NCBI RefSeq assembly: GCF_036067295.1
Contig: NZ_CP107954.1
Span: 6,448,001 to 6,512,000 of the forward strand
DNA from: Kribbella sp. NBC_00382
GTDB lineage: Bacteria > Actinomycetota > Actinomycetes > Propionibacteriales > Kribbellaceae
Direction: 5' to 3'
Length of the DNA stretch: 64,000 nucleotides
The notes under the pieces are model-generated. The model was given only the letters and a program-made list of their open reading frames with translations, was not told where the DNA came from and did no database searches. Made by a program: the position numbers and the translations under genes. This document shows positions 1-7,570 of this stretch, in pieces (within the stretch, counting starts at the first letter, position 1; each line of letters starts with the position of its first letter).

Positions 1-408
1 CGCTGGCTCCAGCACCGTCCGGAGCGGCAGCGAGCCGTGATCCCGCAGCAGTAGCAACCACGCATCGACAGCACCCGGTACTGCGGCCGCCAGCGGCCCG
101 GAGCCCGGGATGAGCGACAACCCCAGCCCCTTGAAGTGTTCGATCGTGGCGCCCGCCGGAGCCACCCCCTGCCCACACAGAACCCGCGGAGTCGGGTCGG
201 CCGCAGTAGCGATGATCGCCGGTACCTCACCACCAGGACCATTGAGGTGCGGCTCCACCACGTGCAGCACGAACCCGGCGGCCGCAGCGGCGTCGAAGGC
301 GTTGCCACCCAGCTCCAGGAGCCGCATGGCCGACTGGGACGCCAGCCAGTGCGTGGACGAGACCATCCCGAACGTGCCGCGCAGAGTGGGCCGGGTGGTG
401 AAGGTCAT
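1..408 (-). CDS. ggt: Gamma-glutamyltransferase, N-terminal part (cut by window edge)
   Basis: This is the first 136 residues of a gamma-glutamyltransferase; the rest lies beyond position 1. The start MTFTTRPTLRGTFGMVSSTH is followed by ALQ-type sequence ending in LELGGNAFDAAAAAGFVLHVVEPHLNGPGGE, which is the family's N-terminal hallmark (GGNA.DAA..., then V..P...G.GG). The ATG overlaps the TGA of the preceding ATPase gene in an ATGA, and AGGAG lies 6 nt upstream, so translation is probably coupled. These enzymes remove or transfer the gamma-glutamyl group of glutathione and gamma-glutamyl peptides and mature by self-cleavage; the catalytic Thr is in the missing part. I see no signal peptide, so a cytoplasmic form is likely. 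Being last in a peptide importer operon suggests the imported substrate is a gamma-glutamyl compound (inference). Confidence 0.85.
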   Translation of the reverse strand, partial: MTFTTRPTLRGTFGMVSSTHWLASQSAMRLLELGGNAFDAAAAAGFVLHVVEPHLNGPGGEVPAIIATAADPTPRVLCGQGVAPAGATIEHFKGLGLSLIPGSGPLAAAVPGAVDAWLLLLRDHGSLPLRTVLEPA

Positions 409-1424
409 CGAGCAACTCCTCTAGTGGTGTCTGCTTGATCGCGTACGTCGGGTCCACTGCCATCGTCGCCGACCAGGTGACAGGCGACGCGGTGTCCACC
501 TTCCCCGATCACCCTGGACTCCGGTACCACCGTCCTGCACTTCTCGATCGCCACCGGACAGCGCGTGTGGAACCGGCAACCAGCCGGCGGGTCTATGGCC
601 GACGGTAGGTCGTCCCCGAGCAGTACTGGTCGTCGAGCCCGCTGGGTAGACGGATCCGGCACAGGAGCCGCCGACAGCAGCGCCTGCGTGTAGGGATGAG
701 CCGGTACGCCGAAGATGCGCTCCCGCGGCCCTTGCTCGACCAGCTGGCCCAGGTACATCACCGCTACCTCATCAGCCAGGTACTCGACGGCCGAAAGGTC
801 GTGCGTGATGAACAGGCAGGCGAACCCGAGGTCCCGTTGCAGGTCGGCCAGCAGGTTGAGTACCGACGCCTGCACCGACACGTCGAGCGCACTGGTCGGC
901 TCATCCGCTACCAGCAGCCGGGGAGACGAGATGAGCGCCCGGGCGATACTCACACGCTGTCGCTGCCCACCGGACAGCTCATGCGGCGACCGCTGAGCCA
1001 CCTCCGGGCGGAGGCCGACCCGACGAAGCGCCTCGGCCACCGCGGACGGAATGTCGCGTTGCTCAGCAGGGAGCGCTCTCCGCTGTCGCATGAGGCGCAA
1101 TGGTTCGCCCACGATGTCCCCGACGGACAGGCGTGGGTCGAGCGAGCCGGCCGGGTCCTGGAAGACGATCGACACGTCCCGCCGGTGCGGGCGGAGTTGG
1201 CGACGGTTGAGGTGGGTGATGTCGGCATCGGCGAGCCGGACGGTGCCTTCGGTCGGTTCCAGCAGCCGGACGATGCAGCGGCCGACCGTGGACTTCCCGG
1301 AACCGCTCTCTCCGACCAGCGCCACGACAGCACCCTTCGGGATCCGCAGCGAGACGCCGTCGACCGCACGGACCGGCCCGAAGTGCATGACGAGGTTCTC
1401 GAGCTCCAGCGCGTACTCGGTCAT
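405..1424 (-). CDS. Peptide ABC transporter ATP-binding protein (OppF/DppF type)
   Basis: This is the second ATPase of a peptide/nickel-type ABC importer, 339 residues from the chosen ATG (MTEYALELENLVMHFG). That ATG overlaps the TGA of the upstream ATPase in an ATGA; an open frame continues 27 codons further upstream but lacks a coupled start. Visible motifs are Walker A GESGSGKST, the Q-loop FQDPAGSLDPR, signature LSGGQRQR, Walker B LLVADEPTSALD and the switch histidine in ITHDLS. The C-terminal oligopeptide-transporter extension contains CRFHTRCPVA, near-universal in OppD/OppF proteins. It would pair with the 1421-2380 product to energise the permeases encoded upstream. Confidence 0.93.
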   Translation of the reverse strand: MTEYALELENLVMHFGPVRAVDGVSLRIPKGAVVALVGESGSGKSTVGRCIVRLLEPTEGTVRLADADITHLNRRQLRPHRRDVSIVFQDPAGSLDPRLSVGDIVGEPLRLMRQRRALPAEQRDIPSAVAEALRRVGLRPEVAQRSPHELSGGQRQRVSIARALISSPRLLVADEPTSALDVSVQASVLNLLADLQRDLGFACLFITHDLSAVEYLADEVAVMYLGQLVEQGPRERIFGVPAHPYTQALLSAAPVPDPSTQRARRPVLLGDDLPSAIDPPAGCRFHTRCPVAIEKCRTVVPESRVIGEGGHRVACHLVGDDGSGPDVRDQADTTRGVAR

Positions 1425-2380
1425 CTGCCCTCCGGATTCCAGCAGGCGACACCCGCGGTCAACACGGGTTCCTTCGTCCTGCAGATGTCGATGACGCGCG
1501 GGCACCGGTCGGCGAACGTACAGGCATCCGGCTGCTCCGCCAGGACCGGTACCAGGCCAGGGATCTCGTTGAGACGGTCCGAACCCGCGTGGCGGCCGGC
1601 CGATGGTGAGGCGCCCAGAAGCCCTGCTGTGTAAGGGTGTTGAGGCTTCGCGAACAGCTCGTGTACTTCGGCAGTCTCGACCACCCGTCCGGCGTACATG
1701 ACGGCCACACGATCGGCGAGATCGGCGACGACTCCGAGGTCATGGGTGATCAGCACGACGCTGGTGCCGAGTCGTTCGCGCAGCGCCCGCAGTACGTCGA
1801 GAATGCCGGCTTGGATGGTCACGTCGAGCGCCGTGGTCGGCTCGTCGGCGATCAGCACCTTGGGGTCGCAGGCAACGGCCATGGCGATCATCACGCGCTG
1901 CCGCATCCCGCCCGAGAGTTGGTGCGGGTAGTCGTCGACCCGCCGCTCGGCCGAGGAGATGCCGACCAGCTTGAGCAGCTCGATCGACCGCTTGCGCGCT
2001 GCCTGCTTGGACAGGCCGATGTGGATGCGCAGTACCTCGCTGATCTGGTAGCCGACCGTGAAGACCGGGTTCAGCGAGGTCATCGGCTCCTGGAAGATGT
2101 AGGCCACCTCGCGGCCGCGGATCGACCGGAGCGTTCGCTTGTCGGCTCCGATCAACTCGACGCCGTCCAACCGCACCGAGCCTTCGACGGTCGCGGAGCG
2201 GGGGAGCAGACCGGCCAGACTCATCGCGGTCACGCTCTTGCCGCAGCCCGACTCGCCGACGATCGCCAGTACTTCGCCGTCGGCGACCTGCAGATTGACG
2301 TGGTCGACGGCCGACAGCGGGCCGTCCTCGGTACGGAAGGTGACGGAGAGGTCCTTGACCTCGAGTACTGATCCGGTCAT
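1421..2380 (-). CDS. Peptide ABC transporter ATP-binding protein (OppD/DppD type)
   Basis: This 319-residue ATPase is the first of the pair in the importer operon. It shows Walker A GESGCGKS, the Q-loop FQEPMTSLNPVF typical of OppD, signature LSGGMRQR, Walker B VLIADEPTTALD, switch ITHDLG and a C-terminal CTFADRCP motif like other peptide-transporter ATPases. The ATG overlaps the TGA of the permease gene upstream (ATGA) and its own stop overlaps the next ATPase. Substrate cannot be read from the ATPase; context with a gamma-glutamyltransferase points to small peptides. Confidence 0.93.
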   Translation of the reverse strand: MTGSVLEVKDLSVTFRTEDGPLSAVDHVNLQVADGEVLAIVGESGCGKSVTAMSLAGLLPRSATVEGSVRLDGVELIGADKRTLRSIRGREVAYIFQEPMTSLNPVFTVGYQISEVLRIHIGLSKQAARKRSIELLKLVGISSAERRVDDYPHQLSGGMRQRVMIAMAVACDPKVLIADEPTTALDVTIQAGILDVLRALRERLGTSVVLITHDLGVVADLADRVAVMYAGRVVETAEVHELFAKPQHPYTAGLLGASPSAGRHAGSDRLNEIPGLVPVLAEQPDACTFADRCPRVIDICRTKEPVLTAGVACWNPEGR

Positions 2381-3261
2381 CGGCGGCTCGCCTTCGGATC
2401 GAGAGCATCGCGCAGGCTGTCGCCGACGATGTTGAACGCGAGCGTCAGCAGCATGATCGCGACGCCGGGCATCACCGCGGCCCAGGGTGCACGGGTCGCG
2501 AACTGCTGGGCGTCGGAGAGCATCGTGCCCAGGCTCGGTGCCGGCGGCTGGATGCCGAGGCCGAGGAACGAGAGGACCGCCTCGCCCAGGATCGCCGCCG
2601 GAATCGCGACCGTCGCCTGGACGATGATGACCGAGGCCGCGTTCGGCAGGATGTGCCGGCCGAGCACCCAGACGTCACCGGCGCCGTCGACGATCGCGGC
2701 CGCGACGAAGTCCAGAGACTTCAGCCGCAACGTCTCTGAACGGACGATCCGGATGACGCCGGGGATCTGGGCGATCCCGATCGCGATCGCCGCGTTGCCG
2801 AGACTCGCGCCCCGGATCGCGGCCAGGCCGACCGCGAGGATCAGGAACGGGAACGCCAGCACGAGATCGGTGAACCGGGAGATCAGCGCGTCGATCGCCC
2901 GGAAGTACCCCGCCATCAGACCGAGCGGTACGCCGATCAGCAGCGACGTCCCGACCGCGAGCAGCCCGACGTGCAGCGAGGCACGCAGACCGAACATGAT
3001 CCGGGACAGCACGTCGCGTCCGAGATCGTCGGTGCCGAGCACGTAGCCGGCGGTACCGGGTGGCGCGAAGGCTCGGTCTAGATGGGTCAGCGTCGGCTCC
3101 TGGGGTGCGAGCCAAGGGGCGAAGGCAGCGGCCAGGACGGCGATCGCGAGGACGACGAGGCCTGCGATCGCGAGCGGGTTGCGGAGCATCCGGCGGACCA
3201 CCTTGCGGCGGCGGGAGGTCGCCGGTGGCGTGGCGATGGCGGGTTCGGCGACGGCCATCAC
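2377..3261 (-). CDS. Peptide ABC transporter permease (OppC/DppC type)
   Basis: This is an inner-membrane permease of about 294 residues. A cytoplasmic N-terminus rich in Arg/Lys is followed by a first membrane span (NPLAIAGLVVLAIAVLAAAFAP), a large external loop with GTDDLGRDVLSRIMFGLR, which is highly conserved in DppC/OppC, and four to five more spans. The coupling (EAA) loop lies around VDGAGDVWVLGRHILPN. The start is either a GTG overlapping the previous stop (GTGA) or the ATG immediately after it; both sit in MMAVAEP and share the same ribosome site. Confidence 0.92.
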   Translation of the reverse strand: MMAVAEPAIATPPATSRRRKVVRRMLRNPLAIAGLVVLAIAVLAAAFAPWLAPQEPTLTHLDRAFAPPGTAGYVLGTDDLGRDVLSRIMFGLRASLHVGLLAVGTSLLIGVPLGLMAGYFRAIDALISRFTDLVLAFPFLILAVGLAAIRGASLGNAAIAIGIAQIPGVIRIVRSETLRLKSLDFVAAAIVDGAGDVWVLGRHILPNAASVIIVQATVAIPAAILGEAVLSFLGLGIQPPAPSLGTMLSDAQQFATRAPWAAVMPGVAIMLLTLAFNIVGDSLRDALDPKASRR

Positions 3262-4211
3262 GCTTCACCTCGCACCCGGATGCGCGGATCGATCACGGAG
3301 TACAGGAGATCGACGAGCAGGTTGATGACGATGTACGCCGTCGCGGTGACCAGTACGACCGCCTGGATCACGGGGTAGTCGCGCTGGAAGACGGCGTCGA
3401 CCGTCAGCTTGCCGAAGCCGGGTAGCGCGAAGATCCGCTCGGTCACGACAGCGCCGGAGATCAGCGCGCCAAGTTGCAGGCCGACGATCGTGACGACCAC
3501 GATCAGGCTGTTGCGGAGCGCGTGCCGCCCGATCACCGCTCGCTGCGGCAAGCCTTTGGCCTCGGCAGTGCGGATGTAGTCGGCAGAGAGCGCGTCCAGC
3601 ATCGACGACCGCGTCTGGCGCATGATCACCGCCGCGAGACCGGTGCCGAGGATGAGCGCCGGCAGGACGAGGTGGTGGAGGTTGTCGATCGGATTGTCGA
3701 AGAAGGGTACGAAACCCGACGCCGGGAACAGGCCGAGAGCGACCGAGAGATACAGGATCGCCATCAGTCCCAGCCAGAAATTGGGGACCGACAACCCCAA
3801 CAGGGCAAGGGCATTGGCGGCCCACTCGGCCGGGCGGCCCCGGCGTACCGCCGCAACGACTCCGGCGCCGACTCCGAGCAGAGCGGCGACGAAGATCGCG
3901 AGAGCGGAGAGCTCGATCGTCACGGGGAGAGCGCTGGAGAGCATCGACGTCACGCTCTCTCCCGTTCTGATCGAGCGGCCGAGATCACCGCGGGCGGCGT
4001 GGCTGACGAACTGCCAGAACTGGACCAGTATCGAGTCATCGAGCCCGTACTGCTCCCGGATCGCGCGCAGCGACTCCGGATCGCGATCCTCACCGGCCAG
4101 CGCGAGCGCCGGATCGCCCGGCAACGCACGGACCCCGAGAAACACCACGATGGTTGCCAGCAGCAACGTCACCAACGATTGCCAGAGTCGTCCGAGGAGA
4201 TACCGCCTCAT
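3258..4211 (-). CDS. Peptide ABC transporter permease (OppB/DppB type)
   Basis: This is a 317-residue inner-membrane permease that should form the channel with the downstream OppC-type subunit. The N-terminus MRRYLLGRLWQSLVTLLLATIVVF is the usual first span of DppB proteins, followed by LPGDPA and REQYGLDDSILVQFWQF. The coupling loop is TAEAKGLPQRAVIGRHALRN, matching the family pattern RTARAKGL....V...HALRN. The ATG lies one base after the binding-protein stop, so the genes are almost certainly co-transcribed. Confidence 0.93.
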   Translation of the reverse strand: MRRYLLGRLWQSLVTLLLATIVVFLGVRALPGDPALALAGEDRDPESLRAIREQYGLDDSILVQFWQFVSHAARGDLGRSIRTGESVTSMLSSALPVTIELSALAIFVAALLGVGAGVVAAVRRGRPAEWAANALALLGLSVPNFWLGLMAILYLSVALGLFPASGFVPFFDNPIDNLHHLVLPALILGTGLAAVIMRQTRSSMLDALSADYIRTAEAKGLPQRAVIGRHALRNSLIVVVTIVGLQLGALISGAVVTERIFALPGFGKLTVDAVFQRDYPVIQAVVLVTATAYIVINLLVDLLYSVIDPRIRVRGEA

Positions 4212-4212
4212 A

Positions 4213-5934
4213 TCACTTGGCGTAGCCCGCGAAGGCCGTCCTGATGACGCCGTCGGGGTACGTCTGGACGCCGAGGACCTTCTTCGTGACGCCGGTCAGG
4301 TTGCGCTGCCGGTACAGGTAGATCAGCGGGTCGTCCTGCTGCAGCTTGGTGACCACCTGGCCGTAGAGCTGGACACGCTGTGCCTGATCCTTCGACTGCC
4401 GCGCGTCGGTGAGCAGCTTGTCGACCTCCGGACTGTTGTAGCCGGCAACGTTCTGGCTGCCCTCGGAGCCGACGAAGTTGAAGATGTTCGCATCCGGATC
4501 GACCCGCCCCGACCAGCCCAGCTGGAGCAGCTCGAAGTCACCACGATCCTGCTGGTCCAGCAACGACGCGTACTCGACCGGCTTGATCACCAGCTCGAAC
4601 CCGCCCTCCTTCACCATCGCCTGCAACGCCTGGGCCAGCCGCAGACTGTCGGGGTTGTTCGAGGTGATCATCGAAACCTTGTACGGCGTGACGACCCCCG
4701 CCTGCTTCAACAGGTCCTTTGCCTTGGCGGGGTCATGCGCCGGGCACTTCTGGGCGGCGTCCGAGGTGAACTCACTCTTCGGCGAGACCGGCGAGCACGC
4801 GACCGTGTTCAGCCCGTTGAAGATCGACTTGACCAGCGCCTCCCGGTCGATCGACGCGTCGAGCGCCTGCCGGACCCGGGGATCCTTCGCGATCGGGGTG
4901 TCGAGCTGCTTCGTCGGGTTGCCGATGCCGTCGGAGTTCCCGATGTTGATCGTCAGGCCTTGGTAGCCGAGCGATTGGGACTGCAGCACGCTCAGGCTGC
5001 TGTCCTTCTGCAGGGTCGGCGCGTCCTGCGTGGACAGCGAGTCGGCGACCTGGGCATCACCCGAGCGGAGGTTCGCGGAGCGGATGCTCGAGTCGGTGAT
5101 GATCCGGTACTCGATCGCGTCCAGGTGGACCTTCGCGGCGTCGTAGTACAGGGGATCCTTGACCACCTTGATCGAGTTCTGCGCGACCCGGCTGGCGAAC
5201 TTGAACGGGCCGGCGCAGACCGGCGCGGTGGAGAAGTTGGCGCCGAGCTTGTTCACGGCGGCGGGGCTGAGGACCATACCGGCCCGGTCGGCGAGCGCCG
5301 CGGTGAGCGGGGCGAACGGCTTGGACAGCTTGATGACGACGGTCTTCGCGTCCGGGGTCTCGATCGAGCTGATCGGGCCGAGCTCGCTCTTGCGGCCCGA
5401 GGCGGGCAGCGTCAGACCACGATTGATGGACAGCTTCACAGCGGCGGAGTCGAGCGTGGTGCCGTCGGCGAACTTGACGCCTTCGCGCAACGGGATGGTG
5501 AGGCTGAGGCCATCGGGGGCGATGGTCGGCAACGCGGTGGCGAGCTGCGGCACGATCTTGGCGTCCGGCCCGAGGTCGTAGAGCTTCTCGCACATGGTGT
5601 GGAAGACGTACCGCGAGTAGAGGCTGCGCGAGAGGGTCGGGTCGAGCTTGTCCGGGTCGGCCGAGAGCGCGACGGTCAGCGTGCCGCCGTTCTTCACCGC
5701 GGTCTGGTCTGCCGGGTCACCGAAGACATCCTGACCTGAGCTGCCGGTCTGCCCGCTCGGCTGGTCGCCGGCCGGCTCCACCGGTGAACACGCGGCTCCG
5801 ACGATCGCGAGCGCGACCACCCCGACCACGGCTCCGGAGCGTGACGCGAGGCCGCGTGGCGCTCGCGCTGCGGCAGGAATACGGCGGGCGAGCCAACTGG
5901 AACGGTTCAGTGAGCGCGGAGTTCGACGGGGCAT
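4213..5934 (-). CDS. Peptide ABC transporter substrate-binding lipoprotein (SBP family 5)
   Basis: This is the extracytoplasmic binding protein of the importer, 573 residues. It has an Arg-rich N-terminus, a hydrophobic stretch and a lipobox (IVGAAC, Cys49), so it should be a membrane-anchored lipoprotein. The mature part has the family-5 signature region around PTLSRSLYSRYVFHTMCEKL, and motifs such as FADGTTLDSAAVKLSINRG and DPRVRQALDASIDREALV. The N-terminus before the hydrophobic core is long for a lipoprotein signal, but GGAGG 5-9 nt upstream supports this ATG. It is the first gene of the operon running to the gamma-glutamyltransferase. Confidence 0.92.
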   Translation of the reverse strand: MPRRTPRSLNRSSWLARRIPAAARAPRGLASRSGAVVGVVALAIVGAACSPVEPAGDQPSGQTGSSGQDVFGDPADQTAVKNGGTLTVALSADPDKLDPTLSRSLYSRYVFHTMCEKLYDLGPDAKIVPQLATALPTIAPDGLSLTIPLREGVKFADGTTLDSAAVKLSINRGLTLPASGRKSELGPISSIETPDAKTVVIKLSKPFAPLTAALADRAGMVLSPAAVNKLGANFSTAPVCAGPFKFASRVAQNSIKVVKDPLYYDAAKVHLDAIEYRIITDSSIRSANLRSGDAQVADSLSTQDAPTLQKDSSLSVLQSQSLGYQGLTINIGNSDGIGNPTKQLDTPIAKDPRVRQALDASIDREALVKSIFNGLNTVACSPVSPKSEFTSDAAQKCPAHDPAKAKDLLKQAGVVTPYKVSMITSNNPDSLRLAQALQAMVKEGGFELVIKPVEYASLLDQQDRGDFELLQLGWSGRVDPDANIFNFVGSEGSQNVAGYNSPEVDKLLTDARQSKDQAQRVQLYGQVVTKLQQDDPLIYLYRQRNLTGVTKKVLGVQTYPDGVIRTAFAGYAK

Positions 5935-5973
5935 TTCGTCCTCCCGGTAGGAGCGGTTCCGTCGACTGTTTCA

Positions 5974-5981
5974 TGTATACA
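5974..5981 (-). promoter_or_regulatory. Candidate -10 element and palindromic operator of the peptide importer operon
   Basis: The perfect 8-bp palindrome TGTATACA contains a good -10 hexamer on the minus strand (TATACA, 5979 to 5974), about 40 nt before the binding-protein ATG. The palindrome resembles the core of GntR-family operators, so a repressor could cover the -10. No convincing -35 is present and no GntR gene lies nearby; the regulator assignment is inference. Confidence 0.4.
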
Positions 5982-6048
5982 AGGCACGCGCGCAAGCGAT
6001 TCTGCGAGTTCCTGGAAACCTTTTACCGGGAGTTACGACTGCTCCGTA

Positions 6049-6092
6049 GCCGGGTGACTCCACGTGCCCGTTCGCACGTGGACTCACCCGGC
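6049..6092 (-). terminator. Strong hairpin terminator after the sigma-partner gene
   Basis: A 19-bp stem with one mismatch (arms 6049-6067 and 6074-6092, 6-nt loop) lies 19 nt downstream of the stop at 6111 and before the peptide importer promoter. No T-tract follows, as is common in high-GC actinomycetes. Confidence 0.7.
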
Positions 6093-6110
6093 CGTTGGCT
6101 TGAGCTGGGA

Positions 6111-7010
6111 TCAGGTGCTGATCTTGAACTTCGCCGACGTCACCTGCTCGGCCAGTTGCTGGGTGGTGAAGACCGGTTGGTTCAGCGGCGATTTGCCCGG
6201 GAGATCGGTCTTCTTGGCCTGGGCGATGAACACGACTGTGCCGTCGTCGTACCGGTAGGCAGCGCTCTGGTCGTAGTCGCTGCCCTTCTTGGCGGTCACC
6301 ACGCCGACCTTCTTGCCGTCGACATCTACCACGGTGCAGGGACCGGTCGAGCCCCAGAACGTCAGCGCGAGCTTGCACGGGGTGGTCGCCGGCTTGCCGC
6401 TCGGCGTGGTCGACATGACCAGTAGCTGGCCGACCCGGTCGTCTTTCTGCACCGGGATGGTTGCCATGTACTCCCAGTAGTCCTGCTCCCCGTCGGCGGA
6501 CGCATATTGGGCCTGCGGCCATCTCGCCGAGCGACCGTCCGGGTACTTCAAGTTCGGTGTGCTGAACCCCGCTGGTACCGACGAGCTCAGGTCTGCCATC
6601 AGCGCTCCGACCCGGACGGCGCGTGGACCCGCGCTCGCCGTGCGGTCGGCCTGGCCCTCTGGCCACGGGTCGCCGGTCTTGCGTGTGGTCGGTGCTGACG
6701 GCAGCACGGTGGCGCCCGACTTCGCCGTCGGCGCCACGGTTGGGGCCGACGTCGGCCCTGCCAGCGAGGGGGTGCCCCCGCCTGCCACCATCGGGCCGGC
6801 CGATCCGTTGTCAGCAAGGTTCGCGACCAGGGTGGGACCGGCCACTGCGCCAACGGTCAGCGTGACGACGGCAGCTCCGGCTAGCGCCACCCTGCGCCGC
6901 TTGCGAATCCGGCGGCCCTGATCGAGAGCCTGCGCGGGGTCCATCGGTGACGGTGGACTGCTGCGCACGATCACGTCGTGGAAGGCCTCTTTGAGATCCT
7001 CTTCGTTCAT
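6111..7010 (-). CDS. Single-span membrane protein partnered with a SigE-family sigma factor
   Basis: I do not recognise a named family. The chosen ATG (MNEEDLKEAFHDVIV) overlaps the TGA of the sigma-factor gene (ATGA), giving 299 residues. The N-terminus is cytoplasmic and acidic, followed by a basic patch (GRRIRKRRR) and one membrane span at about residues 38-60 (VALAGAAVVTLTVGAVAG). A Pro/Thr/Ala-rich external linker and a roughly 190-residue globular extracellular domain follow. This architecture matches membrane proteins that often accompany SigE-family sigma factors in actinomycetes and may act as anti-sigma factors or signal sensors. The N-terminal cytoplasmic part lacks the HxxxCxxC zinc motif of ZAS anti-sigma factors, so an anti-sigma role is uncertain. 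Confidence 0.75.
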   Translation of the reverse strand: MNEEDLKEAFHDVIVRSSPPSPMDPAQALDQGRRIRKRRRVALAGAAVVTLTVGAVAGPTLVANLADNGSAGPMVAGGGTPSLAGPTSAPTVAPTAKSGATVLPSAPTTRKTGDPWPEGQADRTASAGPRAVRVGALMADLSSSVPAGFSTPNLKYPDGRSARWPQAQYASADGEQDYWEYMATIPVQKDDRVGQLLVMSTTPSGKPATTPCKLALTFWGSTGPCTVVDVDGKKVGVVTAKKGSDYDQSAAYRYDDGTVVFIAQAKKTDLPGKSPLNQPVFTTQQLAEQVTSAKFKIST

Positions 7011-7501
7011 CGAACTCTCTCCTCTTCCAGCAGACCGCGCAGCGTGGCCAGCCCGCGCGCAGCTTGGCTCTTGACATTTCCGGTCGAGCATTCGAGCAAG
7101 GCGGCGGTCTGCTCGACGGACTGGTCCTCCCAGTACCGAAGGACCAGTACGGCGCGTTGCCTCGGTGGCACCAGCGCGAGCGCCTCCAGCAGCACGAGCC
7201 GTTCCTCGGCGAGGTCTGCCGATGGCGCCGCTTGATCGCTGTGCGGCGACCCCACCGACTCGTGCCGGAACCACGCCCGGCGCCGCTCGGACAGGAACGT
7301 CCGTACCAGGGTCTGCCTGGTGTAGTTGTCCATGGCCTCGCGCCGCTCGATCCGGCGCCAGCCCAGATAGATCTTCGTGAACGTCTGCTGCACCAGGTCT
7401 TCGGCCCGATGCCAGTCGCCGCACAGCAAGTACGCCGTGCCGCGCATGGCACCGGAACGGGCCGCGAAGTACGCCTCGAACGCGGCGTCCCGATCACTCA
7501 T
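7007..7501 (-). CDS. RNA polymerase sigma factor, SigE family (group IV)
   Basis: This is a 164-residue alternative sigma factor. Region 2 is visible in AYLLCGDWHRAEDLVQQTFTKIYLGWRRI, with the conserved D..Q..F pattern, and region 4 in ALVPPRQRAVLVLRYWEDQSVEQTAALLECSTGNVKSQAARGLATLR, a helix-turn-helix typical of SigE-family (SigE_fam_strep) proteins. It is translationally coupled to the membrane protein downstream. A candidate autoregulatory promoter lies at 7529-7560 and GGGAGAA precedes the ATG by 5 nt. Confidence 0.93.
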   Translation of the reverse strand: MSDRDAAFEAYFAARSGAMRGTAYLLCGDWHRAEDLVQQTFTKIYLGWRRIERREAMDNYTRQTLVRTFLSERRRAWFRHESVGSPHSDQAAPSADLAEERLVLLEALALVPPRQRAVLVLRYWEDQSVEQTAALLECSTGNVKSQAARGLATLRGLLEEERVR

Positions 7502-7528
7502 CTGTTTCTCCCGATCGTTGATACCGGG

Positions 7529-7560
7529 TTAGACACGCCTACGGGGGAGAGGTTGGTTGC
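7529..7560 (-). promoter_or_regulatory. Candidate ECF-type promoter of the sigma-factor gene
   Basis: On the minus strand GCAACC (7560-7555) and CGTGTCTAA (7537-7529) are separated by 17 nt. An AAC-type -35 with a CGTCTA-like -10 is the usual form of actinomycete ECF promoters, and the implied transcript starts about 20 nt before the sigma-factor ATG. Autoregulation is therefore plausible. Confidence 0.5.
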
Positions 7561-7570
7561 ATCAGCAGGC

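Noticed and set aside
3622..5739. 705-residue plus-strand open frame
   Set aside because: It runs opposite to the peptide-binding protein and OppB genes and has the composition of a shadow frame.
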